Assembly: GCF_020882245.1 (NCBI RefSeq)
Contig: NC_083599.1
Coordinates: forward strand, 69,919,745-69,983,744
DNA: 64,000 nucleotides
Direction of reading: 5' to 3'
Origin: Rhopalosiphum padi
Taxonomy: Eukaryota > Arthropoda > Insecta > Hemiptera > Aphididae
Of this stretch, positions 11,864-26,400 are shown piece by piece. Numbering within the stretch: position 1 is the first letter of the stretch; each line of letters starts with the position of its first letter. A program made the position numbers and the translations under genes. The notes beneath the pieces are model-generated. The model had not been told where the DNA came from. It saw only the letters and a program-made list of their open reading frames with translations, and searched no databases.

Positions 11864-12866
11864 AGGGCTGTGAATTTGTAGGAGTGCAATTAACTTTGAA
11901 GTGCATTTTTTTATGGTAATTGTGAAACGTAGCCTTGTTAGTACATAATTTGAATTATGTACCTAATAAGTCAAAAGTAAAAAATTTCCAATAGTTTTCA
12001 AAAGCGTCGGGAAAAACCCTGAAAAAATTACGGAAAAACGGGAATTTTTACGCATAACCAGTTTTTGACAAAATCGATTTTTTTTATTTTGTTGTAACTC
12101 AAAAACGAATCATTGTAAATACTTGAAATTTTCACAAAATGTTTATATTAGCGTTATCTACATACGATTCAATTTTCAAAATATTCGGAATTTTTTAAAA
12201 CTATTTATAGACAATTGAAATTTTTGATTTTTCTAAATTTTTCTTGAAATGCCAATAAAAAATATTTGGCTTTCCAAATTTTTTTTTAAAATTTAATACA
12301 AGGTTTATTATAAGTTATACTTATTATAGTAAAAAAAAAAAAAAAAACCAAAAATCGTTAGTCACAATTTTTGTTTATAAGCATTTAAAGTTCAAATGTT
12401 TACAAAATATATCAAAATCCCGAAAATTTGCAAGGAATTTTGAAGTTGATATTTCATAAAATGTCTGTAATTAATACTTAAAGTTCAAAAATCCAATACA
12501 AGGTTATCCATAAGTTTTTATTCAAATAACAGTAAAAAAAACTCCAGCGTCAATATAGAAAACATTTTATGAGCGTATGAAATTTAATTTTTTACGAAAT
12601 CGCGTAAAATAACGATATATTACAATTTAAATATAGGTAATAATATAATATATCAAACTAATTATCATTGACTGACAAATCATCTCCGTTCAGAATCGTT
12701 TTTCGTATACAATGATATCTGTCATTGCATTTAAATTTAACACATCCATTATAGTGACCTACTCTCCATCTTTAATAAACAGCAGAGCGATACCCACTTG
12801 CCCACCCTTTTTTGGCATTTTAAATGCATTTTTTAAGGTTTTTTAGTGCATTAAATTCACAGCTCT
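11864..12866 (+). mobile_element. TIR element with AGGGCTGTGAATTT ends, copy A
   Basis: Left end AGGGCTGTGAATTT (11864) is mirrored by AAATTCACAGCTCT ending at 12866. The core 11969-12816 is present as an inverted copy at 30590-31856, with landmarks gcgtcgggaaaaaccctg, caaaatcgatttttt, tttacgaaatcgcgtaaa and ttcagaatcgtttttcgta. Flanks are aataat-rich, so the target duplication is ambiguous. The ends resemble those of 45550-45890, suggesting one hAT-like family. No coding frame survives. Confidence 0.65.
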
Positions 12867-13219
12867 AATAATAATAGTTTTAATTACAAATTTACACTTG
12901 TTTGAGTTCTTTACTTATTATATTATATTTAAATTCTATACCATCTCTTAATCCAACACATTAACTTTATTTATGTGCATATTATTGCATATTATTAAGG
13001 CATTGGTAGAAACAATTGTTGCCAATAATTAATAATAACAATAATACTAGTACAATATGTACTTAATAGGTATATTTATTATGATGAAATTGAGCATTAT
13101 AAACAGGACTAATAGGCAATATAATTAGTACACATGTGTAGATACTAATTTATAATTCAATAGGTAATATGTTACATTTAAGTACCTATACCTATAGACC
13201 TATAAATGATTTAATCTAT
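12867..13219. other. AT-rich DNA, no gene seen
   Basis: Nothing supportable. Confidence 0.4.
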
Positions 13220-15669
13220 TTCTACAGTCATGGACTGTAGGTTTATTTTAAGAGGAAAACAAGTACTCTGTACTTCCATCTAATTTGTTGATCCGGGTTG
13301 GTGAAAATGTATTTTTCCAATGGCCAAAACAGAGAATCACCGATTCAATGATTTAAATGGCAGAAAAGCCAACAAAAGATTGGACACTATTTCCAGTAAA
13401 AGTTAATGAAGAATATCATAAGTAATTTTAAGTACCTACCTACCTATATATATTACTGTTTTTTTAATATGTTGTAATATATATGTGGGTGCGCACAGGG
13501 CTGTGATTTTTTATGGGTCAAAGTGCCCTATATGCCTCAATCATATTACCCATATATTTTTAATAAATACCTAAATTACCAAATTCAATGTTAGATAATA
13601 TTTTTGAAGCAAATTTGTAAAAACTTGAATAATTGCATTATTACTACTTATGAACCAGCTACCATAAGGGAGAAAGAAATATTTATACAAGCATCAGAGT
13701 CTGATAGAAGCTTAGGCCGTAGAAAAAGGAAACGAAAGATGAAATTTAAAAAGAATGAAATTTTAAATGATGACCTTGATGAAAGTGGTAAATTGAAAAC
13801 TAAATTCCTTATATTTCTGTTCAGTGTTAGATAGGTACTTAATAATAATTAATTTATGTTTTTTTATAAATTATTTTTAGCTTATTAATTATTATTATTT
13901 AATTATTGTTATTTATAAAAATTAATGAGTCAACATTTTATATTAGATAAGGGATACCTATATTATACGTTTTAAATATTAATATATAGATAGTAGTGCA
14001 GTACAAACATCTATGCAAATTGTAACGGGCACAGAAAATCGAAAAGGTATATGTGTACCCTTCATGCAGAATACATTGTCAAACAATATTATTTCTGGTA
14101 AGTATGAATAGTATCATATTTTTTTTATAACTAATTGTTTTTATTTTTAAAACTTGAAATTGTATATTTATTAGATGCGATGGAAGTACTGAATTATATT
14201 TCATTAAATATGAATATTCAACCAGATGTTTCTGTAGCAACTACTTCACACAATATGACAAAGAACAATTATATGCTGGGTTAACATTAGATAATAATTC
14301 TAATGACAAAATATTGTCTTCTAGTGTTGATAATAAATGTAAATTAAATGGCTCAATTTTTTTAATTTTAAATTACAAACATGATTCATCATCTAATTTT
14401 ATTATAATATTTATCTAAAATTAGCCAATATTAATGTGAACGTTGCAAACAGCAGTTAATTTGAACTATATAGCCAAAAAAAACCATTCCAATTTATTGA
14501 AAATTTTGCACATAATACAACATATGATAATGATGTTGAGGATATTGTATATTTAGTAAATAACGATAACAACTATAATTTGAATGATGTTTATGGGAAT
14601 CGTACAAACTTAGGTAATGCAACATATTATTAATTACTATATTATAATTTATAATTTCATGTTTGAAATTAAATTATAGGTATTTATATTATCAATATAT
14701 CTATATTTTATTATAATACCTAATATTGCAATAGTTCAATCTTATAAAAAATTCACTAACCTCTGTTGTTGAAGCAAATAGATCAATTATGGGTAATAAA
14801 AAAAAAAATACCTGAATGAATATTGTTGAAATTATTGTTTTTGTTACTTAAATATATGAAAGTAAATTACAAAATCCAAATTATGAGATGTTTAATTACT
14901 ATTTTTTCTTTAATAAATAGATACTTGTTTCACTTATAGCTATTATATAATTTATCTCAAAAAAATCATTAATTCTAATTCATGTATCTAATTTTATAGA
15001 AGAAATGGTTGCAAAAGTTATTAGTTTATGTATTTCAACCAATTCTTATGTAAAAATAATTGATAAAATAGAAAAAATGCTTGAATCTAATACAGCAGGT
15101 TATTACTGTAATTCTCAACAGATGTTTGATGAAGATTTCATCTCTCTTTTTTCAATGAAAGATATTCAAACTATTAATGATGTTGATACATAAATTAAAA
15201 ATGATTCTAAATTTGAATGTCAAATAGTAAGTGTATAGTATATAAATATTCATGTTTGTTGATGTAATGTTTAACTATTAAATATATAAAGTAAATTTTT
15301 ATTTTTAGAAAGCATTTATTACTACTTATTGGTGGTACTGACATAAAAATGTTGTAAAAATAATTCTTCATCGAATATTCTCAACCGAATTATCTTGAAA
15401 ATATTCCTGGACTGGGTTCAGAACAAATTACAAATTAGAAAACTTGAAATTAATGAGTATTATAAAAGGTGAGGCAATATAGAAACATTTATTTTGGATG
15501 CCGAGCAATATTTATAATATCTATATTATTAACTTTTTTTTTTTTTGGTTTTCAAGACATTGCTAGAGAACATTTTAAAGGTACTGATATATCTTTTGAG
15601 AATCATGTTAAAGATTGGTTCAGGCACGGTACTCAACGTTTAGCAAGAGAAAAAGAACGGCAACAATAA
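13220..15669 (+). pseudogene. DUF4806 multi-exon gene, broken (copy 1)
   Basis: Relic of a DUF4806-domain gene, a family of unknown function greatly expanded in aphids. Pieces in order: an N-terminal exon (about 13225-13440) with VLPSNLLI, then NVFFQWPKQR and KDWTLFPVKVNEEY; an exon at about 13610-13810 with a basic GRRKRKRKMKFKK stretch; exons around 13990-14100, 14176-14280 and 14470-14630; an exon from 15002 leading into DUF4806; a piece with LLIGGTDIK and YSWTGFRTNYKLENLKLMS (15309-15468); and a last exon after ttttcaag at 15555 ending REHFKGTDIS...FRHGTQRLAREKERQQ at 15669. Several gtaagt/ttttag splice sites are intact. Lesions include TAA near 13366 and 15191 and frameshifts near 15350. 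It ends 350 bp before a CACTA transposase on the same strand; 15670-16015 holds nothing recognisable. Confidence 0.75.
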
Positions 15670-16015
15670 AATTAACCAGATTGTTTTTTTCTATAATATT
15701 TTTTATTTTATACATATTTTACATTATTAGTGCAATGTAGTAATGTATTGCTTTATTATTTAATATTTTTGTAGTACTATATTTCTTAAACAGAAATAAA
15801 GTACCTACTACCTAATAATTATTAATATTAATTATATGATCTTATTTATAGTTTAAAATGCTCAAAGTATTTCCACAGTGATGTTTTTTATTTTATGTTT
15901 CATTATTATATTATTTAAATATATCTGATTTGATATTTTTGAATAAACATTTTTGCACTATGGATTAATATTTTTTTTAATATTGTAGATTAAGAAAATT
16001 AAATCACTGGAAAAT

Positions 16016-17975
16016 ATGTCAAAAAGAAATTTGAATCGGCATATTCAACAACAAATCCAAATGGCATCATCATCAACCATGATTCTAAAACCAAAACTCT
16101 CTAATATAAGTCCTGCAATTTCAAAAGGTAAATCTGTTAATATTCAATCTCCATAAGTCGTTGGTGAGCAGTCAGAAGATGTACCAAATATTTCTTTAAT
16201 TTGCAATAATATTTCTAATACAAATTTTACTAAAAGAATTAATTTTTTTAATAGAAATGATAATGATAATTATAAAAAACCAAAAATTGTAGACAGTTTA
16301 AAAACATAATTTCAAAGTATAATGTATCTCGTAATTTTGTAAATGAGTTATTGTTAGTTTTAAGACAAGAAGGACTGGATCTCCCAAAGGATGCAAGAGT
16401 TCTTTTAAATATACCAAAACATCAAACTATCATACATATAAATCCAGGATCATATATTCACTTAGGAATCAAAACTATGATATTTCCAACACTAAAAACA
16501 TTTATTTCTAATTTTTGTAATACATTTATAATAAAATTATCTTTAAACATTGATGGATTATCAATTTCTAAAAATTCCAAGGCATGCTTTTGGCCCATTT
16601 TAATATCTATAATAAATAACATCAAATTATCTAAACTAATTTTACTTATAGGTATTTATCACAATAAATATAAAAAACCTAATTGTATTTTAGAATTTTT
16701 AAACCCTTTTGTAACAGAAATTAATGATTTAATAACTTATGGTCTCTATATAAATAAACAAAAATTTACTTTCAAAATTTCCCAAATCATCTATGATGCT
16801 CTCGCCAAGGCGTTTATTCTCAATGTTAAACAATTTAATGCTTATCATGGTTGCAATTCATGCATTGAAGAAGGAACATTTCTTAACAGAATGACCTTTT
16901 TAGGAATGGACTCAGAATTAACTAAATTAATTAAAACTGATAAATCTTTTCGTGAAAAAACTGATGTGGATTATCATAAAGGCAATAGTCCATTGTTAAA
17001 TTTTAAAATTGATATTACATTATCAGTAGTACATGCATAATGTTTGTTTGGGTGTTATGAAGAGAATGCTACAATTTTGGTTGAAAGGACCAAGGCCAGT
17101 TAGACTTAATAAAATAGATATTGACATTATTTCTTCAGAACTTATAAATTTTAAAAAAAACATTTCTTGCGGAATTTAGTAGGCTACCTAGGTCGCTTGA
17201 AGAAGTTGAATTTTGGAAAGCCGCTGAATACAGATCATTTTTACTCTATACTGGGCCTATTGTCTTGAAGGGGAGATTAAAGAAAAAATTCTACGAGCAT
17301 TTTATTATTATTCATACAGCTATTTGCTTTCTTGCTTCTAATGAGACTTACTTAACTTATAATGATATGGCTACAACATTAATTAGAAAATTTGTCTATG
17401 ATTATTCAATTTTGTATGGAAATGAATTCATAACGTACAATGTTCATAGTTTAATACATTTATCTAATTTTGTAAAACATCATAGACCACTAGATTCTTT
17501 CAGCGCATTTAAATTTGAAAATTATTTGCAGTTTGTTAAAAAAAGCTTAAAAAATGCAACATTTCCCCTTCAAGATATTTATAACCGTATTATACAACAT
17601 AGAGAACTTCAATTACAATCAGTTATAAAAAAATTTTATCCTATTTTAATGAATGAAATCCATAAATATGATACATTTTATTTATATAATCCATTTATAA
17701 CTTATTATGAAATAATTATAAGTTATAATCGATCAATTTTTAATATGCTCTATAAATTTAAGAACGGTCATTTTATTTTAAAAGATAATAGTATTGTGGT
17801 TGTAAAATTTTTTAAAATATTTCAATGGTCAAATATTGAGTTAGAAGTAGTGAAGTATAATACTTATTCTGCAATGTCTAATACTAACTCTATAATTGAA
17901 TCAAATATTGTTGGATCATTTTATGTGAGTACAGCAGATATTTTTTATCATTTTTATCAAATTAAACTATATTAA
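16016..17975 (+). pseudogene. CACTA (EnSpm-like) transposase, broken
   Basis: Transposase relic of the CACTA type. It starts MSKRNLNRHI at 16016. Seen in order: RQEGLDLPKDARVLLNIPKH (16360-16430), YIHLGIKT, the LSLNIDGLSIS...FWPIL block (16540-16610), CHGCNSC-like YHGCNSCIEEG (Cys pair), CLGVMKRMLQFWLKGPRPVRL (about 17046), EYRSFLLYTGPIVLKG (17230), and a C-terminal region with YNVHSLIHLSNFVKHH...FSAFKFENYLQFVKK (17430-17540). Lesions: TAA at about 16154, a frameshift near 16306, TAA at 17038-17040, and a frameshift near 17160. The order of blocks matches this family; the protein would have cut element ends, but this copy is dead. Terminal CACTA repeats were not located. Confidence 0.8.
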
Positions 17976-19529
17976 AAATAAATGTTTTTTTTTGTTAATG
18001 ACAGGGTTATTGTCATTAGCTTATTACATATTAGTGAGTAATTTTATATTGTTATATTATTATTTTTTTTTTTTATGTAATAAATAGTTTAATACAATTA
18101 TTTTAAATATAAAAATATACCTGTATTCAATAATGTATATTTTTTTGTTTAATTTTGTATTTTATTTTACTTTTATTATAATAAACATCTTATTTTATTA
18201 ACTGAAATGACACTGTTCTTTTAATTAACATGTTAAGTTTAAAAAATTGTTTATGGTTTTTACTTATTATACATTCATTATGTAATATTATACACAATAG
18301 GCAATGAACGTGTGAGGTGTGAACTAATTGGGCAAACCGAACATTATGTGAATATAATGCATATAACATTGATCACTATCCACTTATTATAGGTACCTAT
18401 ATGGGCTATATGTTATTATAATGTAAATAACTGAACAAAATTTAGCTGGATTTTTAAAATTGTGACCCCCCCACTGTGTGTGATTATAAAGAGCATTAAA
18501 TTTAAGCAGCAAGAATAATATTTTAGAAATTAACATGGACCTTTAATGGAAGTTATTTTGTTACAACACATGGCTGTTTTTATTCAATACTATAGGTATA
18601 TGATTTTTATAGATTGTCTATGAGTAGTTGGTATAATATTATGTCATAAATTCTGTTCTATAGTAGTCACATATGTGATTGATTACCTTGTGCAGTTCTT
18701 AGGTAATTTGTGCAATATGCAATAGAAGCGGCTTTATTGACTTGACTACCTATACTCTATAGTACTCACATTTTGATATCGCATTTGCACTATCACTCAA
18801 CCTGGCGTTTGGCAACCATGTTGTATCTCAGAGAAGTAAATAGGCACTTATTTGTAACTTCATACGTATCAGTGTGATAACTATGTGACTTCTATCATAT
18901 GGGATTTTACACATCAGGGGACGTCTTATCCGCATGTGTTGTCTCCGTCTTACACACGTACGACATAGTAAATTTTTGTTCATCAGTTTTAATATTGTGC
19001 TTTTAGTTTTAATATTAGAGAGAATTGACCCATTATCAAACTTTTAAGTAAGAACATTATCTGTGTGACTTTTTAAGATATTTTAATTTTTAAGTGAATT
19101 ATGAGCATTTTCAAATACTTAATTATTTCATACTCATAACTCACAAATTATTAAATATAAAATATTTATACTAAGAAAAAACCAGTATTAACTTTTTATC
19201 AAAATAATAATGAAACAAATTTTATAAATACGACAGTTAGAACATATAAACACATTGTTAATATACATTTATAGTGTATAGGTACCAAATATATATTTAT
19301 TTTAAAACTTACAACTCAAACAAGGCGAATACTGGTTTATATAACTATTGAATGCATTCTACGTTTAGTACTTTTATTAGTTGAAGTTGAAATATTATTT
19401 TTAAGTCTCCTGAGTTTGAACATTTAAAAAAAAAAAATATTGAAACCAATAAAAGTATCAATAAACATATCAATACATACTATACCAAGTGATTTCATAA
19501 ATGGATGTTTTGTAATGATTAAGAAATTG
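17976..19529. other. AT-rich DNA, no gene seen
   Basis: About 1.5 kb without a supportable gene. It may contain the 3' exons of the DUF4806 relic that begins at 20004 on the - strand, but I could not recognise them. Confidence 0.35.
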
Positions 19530-20004
19530 CATTGGATTTGTTAGCAATATGTCTAATATCATTTGGAGAAAATTCTATTAAGCATTTTACTTTTTTTGCT
19601 GCCAATTTACGTCATCTATATTTTGAAAAGTATTCATCTTTTTATGAATTCAAATTCTCTGTTTCTGAAAGTTCGATAGCTTGTTTAAGTTTTTGTTTCG
19701 CTCTGATAAAATCACCTATAAAATGTTTACATATTTTAGTTAAGTAGTATATTATTATAATTTATAACACATTCAATTTTTTATTATGTATGGGGTTACC
19801 TAATAAAGCCCACATTTTAATAATAGTGTATGTTTTCTATACTGGGTTGTATGGTTCAGTATTCAATACCACAATACTATTTTATTATATTTTTTTGAAC
19901 TTGTATTTCTCAAGTCTGGGAAATAAGACCGTGATTGCTTAAACAAAATCCAATTATGTGGGACGAGTTGTAATCCATCTTTGAATTCAATCACTACATA
20001 TTTT
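19530..20004 (-). pseudogene. DUF4806 gene 5' exons, partial (copy 2)
   Basis: On the - strand, after acceptor tttttag, the exon from 20004 reads YVVIEFKDGLQLVPHNWILF and then SYFPDLRNTS, the standard N-terminal module of aphid DUF4806 proteins. A second exon begins at 19715 after ttttatag, with FIRAKQKLKQAIELSETENLNS and a Lys/Arg-rich stretch, interrupted by stops (TAA after LNS). The DUF4806 domain itself is not visible downstream. It lies just beyond the C-terminus of the - strand CACTA relic, so the DUF4806/CACTA neighbourhood occurs twice in this window. Confidence 0.65.
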
Positions 20005-20428
20005 CTAAAAATATAACATGGAAATTAATATAAATATTTGTAATTTCTTAAAACAGTAATTATTTAATATAATATACCTATATAAATTGTAAGTATCATT
20101 TTATTATTATTTGATATGTTTTATTCAATTTAGTAAATAATAAATCAATAAGTACATCTTAATTTTCATCTTGATTGATAATTCTATTAGGTAAATTACC
20201 TAATACAATTTTTATTTACATTTAATTATTTTTGTGATATATGTATTACAACTTACAGAGCTGTGGTCTTTCCTCCTGCTCTATGAGCAAAAGTGGTAAA
20301 ACAGCAAAGTTAAGAGTTATTTTTTGTAATAGAAAACCAATAATAATTTAGCATAATATATTTAACTGGCCACAATGCCACATATTCCTATGTGAAAGCC
20401 TAGAGACTTGAAAGATGCTTAAATATGA

Positions 20429-22640
20429 TTATGAACATGGAAGAGAGTAAAAGAATTTTTTGATCAAAAATTCCTTACTAACAATGACATAATCATTAAT
20501 ATCTTTGTTATAATGAATATTTTCTATTATAATGATTTTTCCATTCTTTACACCACAGTAGTTATTTGCTTTATTTTGTACTTCAAATTTCATTCCATTA
20601 AATTTCAAAATTGAGGTTTGAGGAACTGTACATCCTTTAATAAGAGGTCCAGAAACGTGACCTTTTTTAAAAAAAATTTCAGCTTTAATATTACTAATAT
20701 TTAGGTTAATTCCACAATTTTCTAACTCTTGAAGTCTACGTTCTACGATTTGTTGTAATGGTTTATCATCCTTTTTGGGTAATTTTTTTAACTTTTGCAA
20801 ATAGTTTTCAAAGGAAAAACAACTGAAGTTATCTAAGCAACCAAATTTTTTAACATCATCCACAATATGTAAAAGGCCTTGTATATTATGTAAAATATGA
20901 TGCTCATAATTTTAAATGTGGATACAAAATGTTTAAGTAATTTTTGAGCATAATATAAATGAAATTCTCCAGTAGAAAATTTCTTTGAAATCAAAATTGA
21001 TATGGCAACATGCAATGTGAGAAAATGATTATAAATGTTCAAAGATAAAATATTTTTGAATACAACTGGTTCTGTGTATAATAATAACTGCTTGAACTCA
21101 GTTGTTTTCCATTGGCAGAAATATAAAAGGCATCTGGACTTTCTTTGAAATTCAAATGGAGAAAAATATTTAATTGAACTTTCTAATTGATTAGAAACAT
21201 TTGTAACCTTACGAAATGGTAGTGGATCATGTATTCATCACAAGACCATAAATGTATGAGTTTTTCGTAACTCCTACTATTAAATATAAATAATCTAATG
21301 GGATTTGTGTTACTAGCCCTAAGTGTGGAATTTTTCCTAATGCACTTGTTATTAAATGGTAATCGTCATCAGAATTCATTAAAAATTCATCATCAGTTCG
21401 TTTTCTACCAGGGAAATCAGAAAAACAAATTCTCTTTTTAATAATTTTATCTTCATCCCAGTATTTGGTACAATGATACAATGTCCTTTTACACCTAAAA
21501 TATATAATATTGCTGGTGCATCTGCACATAAAGGTTTTATGCAGAATTGATATTTGCTATCCCTATGATCTAAACCATTTTCAATAATATCTTTAACCTG
21601 TTTAACAAAATAATTTAGAAACTATTGCATTTTCTGGTTTTATTGCCAACCGCGACAGATACCAACGATAAAAAAACTTTATTTGAACCAAGTATTCTTC
21701 CTAAAATGGGCCATAGTTGACTTCCAGAAATGGAAAGACTATCAATTCTAATAACAATTTCAATTTTTCCAGTTTTAACTGGCTCAATTGCATTTAAAAT
21801 ATTAATAACTCCCTTTTTAAGACCATAATGTCAATATTTACCAAAATTAATGTCATAAATTGTATAGGAGTTTGTAATGATGCTCCCGGATCACTATAGG
21901 CAAGTCTTAATGACAAGAATGAGTTTTTAATATGCTTAATAATCCACGTAGTTGTTTTTGATTATCTTTAACTGCCTATGAAGCTATTAATTGTTTGAAA
22001 GTTACTTCATATTTTGTATTAAAATTAGTTGAAGGAAAAATTGATGTCTGATGAACTTTTTAAATATATATTTCATTATGTTATTAATAATAACATTAGA
22101 ATATCAAAATAAAATGGAACTGTACTACTATCTTAAAAACTATTTTCTGTATTTATAATATTGGGAATGTCCGTTTCAGTAACCTTTTTTATAATACCAT
22201 TTTCAAGAGTAACTGGTTTAATATTATCAGGAAATAGTACATTTAGGATATTCTTTTTTTGATTTTGAATTATACATCGAAGCTGTCTGGAAGAAATTTT
22301 ATTATCAGTACGCATAAGCCTTAAGTAATACGAGTAATATTTAAATTTGTAACGCCTTATATTTTTATTTTTATTTTAAAATACTGCAATACAATAATTA
22401 ATAATAATTAATAATAATAATACAATTATGAAGTTGAATTGAAATGGAATAATAGATTTGAAACTAAACTAGTAGTATTTAAATCATTATTATTAATAGT
22501 AAAATTCTTTTCTTGATATATGATTTCAAAATTATTTTCAGGGTGGAAAGATGCATTATCAACAATAGGCGGATTTATAATATTATGATTATGATTATTT
22601 TCTGTACTAGTATTAAGAACATTAGGAAACAACATATTTT
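20429..22640 (-). pseudogene. Second CACTA-type transposase, broken
   Basis: Read right to left: an Asn-rich N-terminal part (22635-22426), SSRQLRCIIQNQKKN (about 22285), IDSLSISGSQLWPIL (about 21750, the counterpart of the NIDGLSIS...FWPIL block in 16016-17975), PGRKRTDDEFLMN and IPLDYLYLIVGV (21529-21227), YNHFLTLHVAISILI (about 21030), and a C-terminal region with DDVKKFGCLDNFSCFSFENY (20863-20790) ending at 20429. Many stops and frameshifts separate these pieces. The protein is clearly a diverged relative of the + strand CACTA relic, not a recent duplicate, so two families are represented. Confidence 0.75.
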
Positions 22641-23415
22641 CTACATTTTTAACACGCTTTTAAATTCTACGCAATAATAATTATCTTATGGAAATATCAT
22701 TTACTGGGCATAAATCCTTAATAAATATAATAATATTATAAATTGGGAGGAGTTAATGATAATGAGTTAATTACCTATTTATTTATTTTACAAAAACATT
22801 TTTCAATAAAAACCTAACTTATTAAATTTTAAACTATGTATATAATAACAAATAGTAAACAATTAAATGCTAAACTAATGTTATAATAAAATTATCATCA
22901 CAATAATTCTGACGATATTGCATAGTGCATGCATATTAATAATTAGAGGCACACTGGTATGGGATCATATAACTACATGCCAGTTATACATATTATTTTG
23001 TATGATTTTAATTTTTGATTTAGGTACCTAGTTTAGACTTCCAAATTGTTAAAGAGGGCACTATGTTCTGCATGTGTTCTCCCTATATATAACTTATGAC
23101 AGAAAATGTTTTCAACAGAAGTCAGAAACAATTTTGTGTTTTAATAATACAATGATGAATAAATTGACAAATTATTAAACTTAAAGCTAAGAATAATATA
23201 ATCTGTGTTTTCATGTCGTTTATTTGAATAATTTAAATTATAAGATATGTCAATATGTGTACATATAAATGTATAATAATAAGAAATATTACAAATTAAA
23301 ATTCTTATATCTAGCTTAAAAAGTTAAAAAAAAAAATGAATATGCAAATACAGATCTTGTAAGTATTAACTTTTTGGTTTTTGATAATAATATATTTATA
23401 TAGGGAGGTACAGAG
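22641..23415. other. AT-rich DNA, 3' flank of secreted gene 1
   Basis: No gene seen. It includes the presumed 3' UTR of the gene ending at 23416; no clear AATAAA was located close to that stop. Confidence 0.35.
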
Positions 23416-26400
23416 TCACCCTAAAGCACACATGTCACTTAATAAGTCATACTCTGGAAATTCTGGAAATGGATTCGGTATCCAATGCTTAGAAAATATA
23501 AGAGCAAGAGAACCATTTGTAGAAAATCCATCTGGTACTCCGTAACCGTCATATCTCAAAATCTGTGGCAGACCATCACACCATTCATCCGCACTAATCA
23601 ACATCTTGATTGTTCCTAGTTCATTGAATATTTTGTACAACTGCAGTAAGTGAACAAAAAGATAAAAATAGATTAACCTCAGTAACGTATAACATGTATC
23701 ATTATGCATATTATATATAAGCACTCCGAGAACCAACCCTATCCCCAAACATTAACATCAATACATCATTATGTCTAGGACTACAGCAGTTTTTATTGTA
23801 ATAAGATTTGACGTTAGTTAAATCGTGAGTGATATAAGTCTAATGACAAAGACAAATAATGATCATTAAAAATTGATCAACTTTAATAATTTATTACATT
23901 TGAAGTATTTTCCTGTTAATTTTTTAAAGGCTAAATTAATAAGTGAATGGTGTTTGCTAAAGATTGGCTGATTATTGAACATCAAAATATCTAACATGAC
24001 TAGTGGTGATCGCGAACGCTGCTAGCCATAACAAATGCATTGCGTTTCCACGTAATTCATAAGTTCATAACACTTCTAACATCTTTGTAAATAATTAAAA
24101 ATTTACCTTAATTTTTTTAAAGTTATGATCATATTATAATACCTGGTTGTTTTGTATAATCGTCAAAAAATACGCTAGTTCAAAAACAAATAGTGAAATC
24201 AATGTCATTAATACTCATTATTACCACTACGTATAGACAAATGTCAACTACGTCTCTCATTGATCGGTTTCCGTTCGGTGTGGTTCAATGTATAGAAGCG
24301 GGACAAGTTTTTACGGTCGTTCTCTCGTGGCGCAGATTATTATAGGTGTGTTAAGTTTAGGGAGGTAAAATTTGAACAATGTTATTGTTGGTTAATGGTA
24401 TTTAATTTTACGAATTTATGATAAGAATAATACAAGCTTGTTAGATGTATTTATGGTTTTTAATATAATTTTTAACGTAGAAATTTCAATCTCTGAGAGT
24501 ACAAAATATTTTAGAATTATCTATGTATACATATAATGTGTATTATCAACAACCATCCACGTACAAATGACAGGCGTATGTATATTATGTATAAGAAATC
24601 GCGTTGTTGTTTATATGCGTTATTCTACTACCCTAATTTATTAATTGAATCTGTAAGGTATGCCTACTAAACATAGTATACTCACACTACATCTGTAGTC
24701 ATTTTTTTTTGCACTATGGATATATAGTTGGACATACCAGCCTTCAATATTTCCATTCTCTATGAATGGATGTTTAGATGAACACTGAAACGTGTAGCCT
24801 CTTCTATTTCTTAGAAGTACTAGAACAAAACAAATACATGAGTAATAAGCAGTTTTGAAAAAATACTTTTTTAAAAATTATTAAAATACCAACACTAGTA
24901 TTCGCATGAAAAAATATTAAAAATATTTTTAAAACACTTATAAAATAATGTATTTTACAAACACTTACAAAGTATTTGAATACAAAAATAAGTAATTTTT
25001 TTAATTTTTTCAAATCTACATACCTAAACCATACGTAATACTGTAAATTTTAAAAATATTACAATCAATTTTAATCTCTAAAGATCTTTAGAGATAGTAA
25101 CATGTTAGTCAAAACAGTTAAAAAATATTCTTTTATAGTCATTTTTTTTTTTTTTGATATTGTTATCCCATGTTTTTTTAATGTTTAAAATTTTACTGTT
25201 TATTTTTATAAGAAATTGATAAAACTGATTTCTTTATAACATTTAAATACAAGTAATTAAATTTTGTTAATAATACTTCTAAAATGTATTGAGAATACTT
25301 AAATATTAGTATCCAAAACTGATATTCGAATATTTTACAAGACTGGTAATGAGTATAATGGTTTTAATAGTACTTATTTTAAATACTTAATTTTTATGGA
25401 ATCTGTTTTTGTGATATTATAGTGTTTGGTATTTCTACTATTAAACCAGCATGATTTTATATTATTAAGTTATAAAAATGGGCTCGAAAATTGTATATAA
25501 TATGTATTATTTGAGGATATTTATAAGTCAATTGATGCTAAAATGTACAATGGATTGTAATTTATAAACAACATAGTCTTGAAGGCCAAAATCACTAAAA
25601 GAAAGAAATAAGTAGATGCTTAGTTGTATTTTCGGAACGGACATGATCATCTATACCAGTTGCGGTGATATCAAAAGGTAATATTGTTTGTGTATTTCAT
25701 TAAAAGATGTCGACTAAATTATATTTAATAAATACAAGATTTTAGACAGGGAGAGCTTTCTGGAGTCACGGACGCAGCATAGGACCCGCACCTCACTATT
25801 GTACTGTAACAATATAATAATTCATTATACGTACCCACTTTTTGGTGACCTTTAATGCTATAATCGATATTGCCAAGCAAAATTTCAAACGCTGGTACAT
25901 TATCGCCAATGTCTGCTCGCATAGAAGCACATCCGCCTGCCGGTGGATTTAAACTGCCCAACACCATCACTTTAAATTGTTCGTCTGGTGATCCGAATGG
26001 TGGGCAGGAATCTTTGATTCTATCCACGATGACTATACAAGACAAATACCACATTAAATTTAAGAATATTAAACTGTTTGTTTATACAATATTGTTATTG
26101 CGCTTTCATACATGGTCGTCTAAGCGAGACGATGATTAGGACGAGAACATGTCTGCAGATGGTGCAGATGGTTATATGACAAAAATAAATACTCCTATTT
26201 CATCATCAAAAGCAGAAATTATTAATTCTTCAGTGACTGATAAGAGTTTTGAAAACTGATATAAAACATATTGAAATAAAGCAAAATTAAATATTAAATA
26301 AATTAGAATCGATTGGATCAAATTATGGAAATAATAACATACAGGATGATATAATTAATATTAATGAATTACAAGAGTGCAATTTTCCAATAGATGATTT

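Noticed and set aside
25870..26139. 89-codon + strand frame over exon 2 of secreted gene 1
   Set aside because: Antisense shadow of a supported exon; the paralogous region does not keep it as a conserved protein.
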